From Pseudomonas sputi (lineage in GTDB: Bacteria; Pseudomonadota; Gammaproteobacteria; Pseudomonadales; Pseudomonadaceae): 64,000 nt of DNA. Below, piece by piece: positions 62,215 to 64,000 of the stretch. How positions within the stretch are numbered: position 1 is the first letter of the stretch; each line of letters starts with the position of its first letter. Position numbers and translations under genes: made by a program. Location of the stretch: assembly GCF_021603585.1 (NCBI RefSeq), contig NZ_BQHI01000005.1:186001-250000 (forward strand), in the 5' to 3' direction. Under the pieces are notes generated by a model. It made no database searches. It saw nothing but the letters and a program-made list of their open reading frames with translations, and had not been told where the DNA came from.

Positions 62215-63315
62215 ATGTCGAACAGCTTCCTGAATCCGGTCACCACCCAGACCTGGGCCAATGGCCGACACATCGTCCGTTGCGTCAAAGTCATCCAGGA
62301 AACCTGGGATGTGCGCACCTTCTGCTTCATGGCCGACCAGCCGATCCTGTTCTTCTTCAAGCCCGGGCAGTTCGTGACCCTGGAGCTGGAGATCGAAGGC
62401 CAGCCGATCATGCGTTCGTACACCATCTCCAGTTCGCCGTCGGTGCCGTACAGCTTTTCGGTGACCATCAAGCGCGTACCGGGGGGCAAGGTCTCCAACT
62501 GGCTGCACGACACGCTGCATGAAGGCCAGGAACTGGCGGTACACGGCCCGGTCGGGCTGTTCAACGCCATCGATTTCCCGAGCCCGAAAGTGCTGTACCT
62601 GAGCGGCGGTGTCGGCATCACGCCGGTGATGTCCATGGCGCGCTGGTTCTACGACACCAACGGCAACGTCGACATGACGTTCATCCACAGCGCCCGCACG
62701 CCGAAAGACATCATTTATCACCGCGAGCTGGAACACATGGCGTCGCGGATCGACAACTTCAGTCTGCACCTGATCTGCGAGAAACACGGGCTGGGCGAGC
62801 CGTGGGCTGGCTATCGCGGCTACCTCAACCACAAGATGCTGGAACTGATGGTGCCGGACTTCCTCGAGCGCGAAGTGTTCTGCTGCGGTCCGACGCCGTA
62901 CATGACGGCGGTCAAGCGCTTGCTGGAAAACGCCGGCTACGACATGAAGCGCTATCACGAGGAATCCTTCGGCGCCACGCCGCCGGAAGCCCGTGCCGAT
63001 GCGGTGGAGCAGGCCGAACAGGCGGCGGACGCACCGGAAGTGCCGGCGGCGGATCTGCACCTGGTGGAATTCACCTCGTCGGACAAGAGCATCCGGGTTG
63101 CGCCGGGCGAGACCGTGCATGCAGCGGCGGCCAAGGTCGGCCTGATGATCCCGAAAGCCTGCGGCATGGGGATTTGCGGGACGTGCAAGGTGCTCAAACT
63201 GGGCGGCGAAGTGGAGATGGATCACAACGGCGGGATCACCGAGGACGACGAGGCGGAGGGGTACATTCTTTCTTGCTGCAGCGTGCCGAAGGGGGATGTT
63301 CGGATCGAGTACTGA
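62215..63315 (+). CDS. gbcB: Glycine betaine monooxygenase, reductase subunit
   Basis: 366 aa ferredoxin-NAD reductase-type protein that supplies electrons to GbcA. Order: FAD domain with RSYTISSSP (~65-73), NAD domain with YLSGGVGITPVMSMAR (~128) and CCGPTPYM, then a C-terminal plant-type [2Fe-2S] domain with PKACGMGICGTCKV and the fourth cysteine in SCCSVPKG. ATG at 62215 with GGAG six bases upstream is preferred to a GTG at 62203. Confidence 0.95.
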   Translation: MSNSFLNPVTTQTWANGRHIVRCVKVIQETWDVRTFCFMADQPILFFFKPGQFVTLELEIEGQPIMRSYTISSSPSVPYSFSVTIKRVPGGKVSNWLHDTLHEGQELAVHGPVGLFNAIDFPSPKVLYLSGGVGITPVMSMARWFYDTNGNVDMTFIHSARTPKDIIYHRELEHMASRIDNFSLHLICEKHGLGEPWAGYRGYLNHKMLELMVPDFLEREVFCCGPTPYMTAVKRLLENAGYDMKRYHEESFGATPPEARADAVEQAEQAADAPEVPAADLHLVEFTSSDKSIRVAPGETVHAAAAKVGLMIPKACGMGICGTCKVLKLGGEVEMDHNGGITEDDEAEGYILSCCSVPKGDVRIEY

Positions 63316-63328
63316 CAGGCGCCGCAAT

Positions 63329-63427
63329 TCCCTATAGGAGCGAGCCTGCTCGCAATGAGGCCGGGACATTCAATGATGGTGTCGACGGCCCACTGCTATC
63401 GCGAGCAGGCTCGCTCCTATAGGGGAA
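63329..63427. repeat. REPIN after gbcB
   Basis: CCTATAGGAGCGAGCCTGCT at 63331 and the inverted partner AGCAGGCTCGCTCCTATAGG ending near 63423. A variant family from the GGGAGCGAGC REPINs at 401 and 48786. Confidence 0.88.
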
Positions 63428-63453
63428 ATCGGACGGGGATTTTCAATTGATAT

Positions 63454-63840
63454 TTAAATTATGTTGAGTACTCCGAGAAAACCGAAAGCAAAAAAAGTGA
63501 TACCGCAAAATAACTGACATCTGTGGAGTGTAAGCAGCGTGCGCTTAAAGTCTGGTGGGAATTTTTTAATGTCTTCCGCACTCAATCTCTCATGATAAAT
63601 ATGGATTTCCGGACGTTTCAGGAAACGGGAAATCTCCCCCATCATGTAGATGCGTCCCCACATGCCTCCATGCCATAGCGTCATAAGACTGTTGCGGATC
63701 GGGCTGTTTTTTAGGCTCCTCATGATTAGTCTTATTTTCGTTTTTGCGATGTATAGCCAGATGCAATTAACGATCAGGAGTGCGGCGAAATTTATGATGC
63801 TCACGAGGATTAATGCATCTTTTACAGTTTCAAAGCTCAT
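63454..63840 (-). CDS. Small membrane protein, possible immunity protein
   Basis: 128 aa protein with two hydrophobic helices, ~10-32 (ALILVSIINFAALLIVNCIWLYIA) and ~105-127 (QLFCGITFFAFGFLGVLNII), around a basic soluble middle. No family recognised. It is clearly AT-rich compared with its neighbours, and its start overlaps the stop of the truncated upstream gene by four bases (ATGA). Size, topology, composition and coupling resemble immunity proteins paired with secreted effectors. This remains inference. Confidence 0.6.
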   Translation of the reverse strand: MSFETVKDALILVSIINFAALLIVNCIWLYIAKTKIRLIMRSLKNSPIRNSLMTLWHGGMWGRIYMMGEISRFLKRPEIHIYHERLSAEDIKKFPPDFKRTLLTLHRCQLFCGITFFAFGFLGVLNII

Positions 63841-64000
63841 CTGATCCTCTCGTAAATCCGCTCACCTGCACGTTCACCGCGATTTTCACCGATGTATCCG
63901 CCCGTAAAAGATCCAGCTCCCGCAGCCAGCACCCCGCATAGCACCCCACCGATTCCTGCACTCGTAACCCCGATTGCCACGCAAATTGTCGGGGCTGCGG
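63837..64000 (-). CDS. Partial gene with glycine-rich tail (possible PAAR/effector end)
   Basis: Only the last ~54 residues are in the window; the gene starts to the right. They read as a hydrophobic glycine- and alanine-rich stretch (VAIGVTSAGIGGVLCGVLAA, then GAGSFTGGYIGENRGERAGERIYERIR). Glycine-zipper tails with GG(Y)xGE...ERIYE endings are familiar from Pseudomonas PAAR-type and other type VI-associated proteins. The head of the protein is needed to confirm this. It overlaps the small membrane-protein gene by four bases. Confidence 0.45.
   Translation of the reverse strand, partial: AAPTICVAIGVTSAGIGGVLCGVLAAGAGSFTGGYIGENRGERAGERIYERIR

Overview
The window reads as chromosome of a Pseudomonas of the fluorescens group. 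The grounds are high GC coding sequence, the tkt-epd-pgk-fba gene order, REP/REPIN hairpins (GGGAGCGAGCTTGCTCGCGA type) and a nearly unbroken choline-carnitine-glycine betaine regulon arranged much as in other pseudomonads. No rRNA, tRNA, CRISPR array, transposase or integrase was seen. The species call is inference from gene content and repeats.

Layout. 1-4.7 kb: central carbon genes (transketolase tail, epd, pgk, two small lipoproteins, fba). 4.7-20.5 kb: a mixed housekeeping stretch with a DUF6124 gene behind an odd leader RNA, a PL7 alginate lyase, a REC-PAS-GGDEF-EAL protein, a YgjP-type metalloprotease, ElaA, a periplasmic binding protein, a YccS-like membrane protein, a BaiN-type flavoprotein, DbpA helicase, a DHA2 transporter and a TldD/TldE-like pair. 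20.7-22.8 kb: a more AT-rich three-gene cassette of an Fe(II)/2-oxoglutarate oxygenase with an AzlCD exporter.

22.9-63.3 kb: the quaternary-amine region. betIBA with divergent betT; cbcXWV (choline/betaine/carnitine ABC transporter); sdaB; gbdR; a gamma-butyrobetaine dioxygenase; cdhB-cdhA-cdhC-caiX with divergent cdhR; a dipeptidase, DUF5943 gene, dgcA-dgcB and two ETF subunits; finally gbcA/gbcB. Together they import choline, carnitine and betaine, oxidise gamma-butyrobetaine to carnitine, carnitine to betaine and choline to betaine, then demethylate betaine to dimethylglycine and sarcosine; serine dehydratase drains the serine made further on. Direct repeats with 20-21 bp phasing precede several of these promoters and look like sites for the two AraC/GlxA regulators GbdR and CdhR; a perfect palindrome lies upstream of betI.

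Two pockets interrupt the regulon. 42.5-44.9 kb holds an AAA ATPase behind an AT-rich repeat-bearing promoter, a DUF3010 protein, an orphan XRE regulator and an LprI-like protein. 52.9-60.6 kb holds a roughly 1 kb intergenic array of regularly spaced perfect DnaA boxes, followed by three genes: a GMC oxidoreductase fused to an alpha/beta hydrolase with a cysteine nucleophile, a membrane protein fused to a diheme cytochrome c, and a metallophosphoesterase. I regard this module, the DnaA-box array, the DUF6124 leader and the oxygenase-AzlCD cassette as the best candidates for undescribed biology. The right edge carries a small membrane protein overlapping the glycine-rich tail of a truncated gene, possibly an immunity-effector pair.
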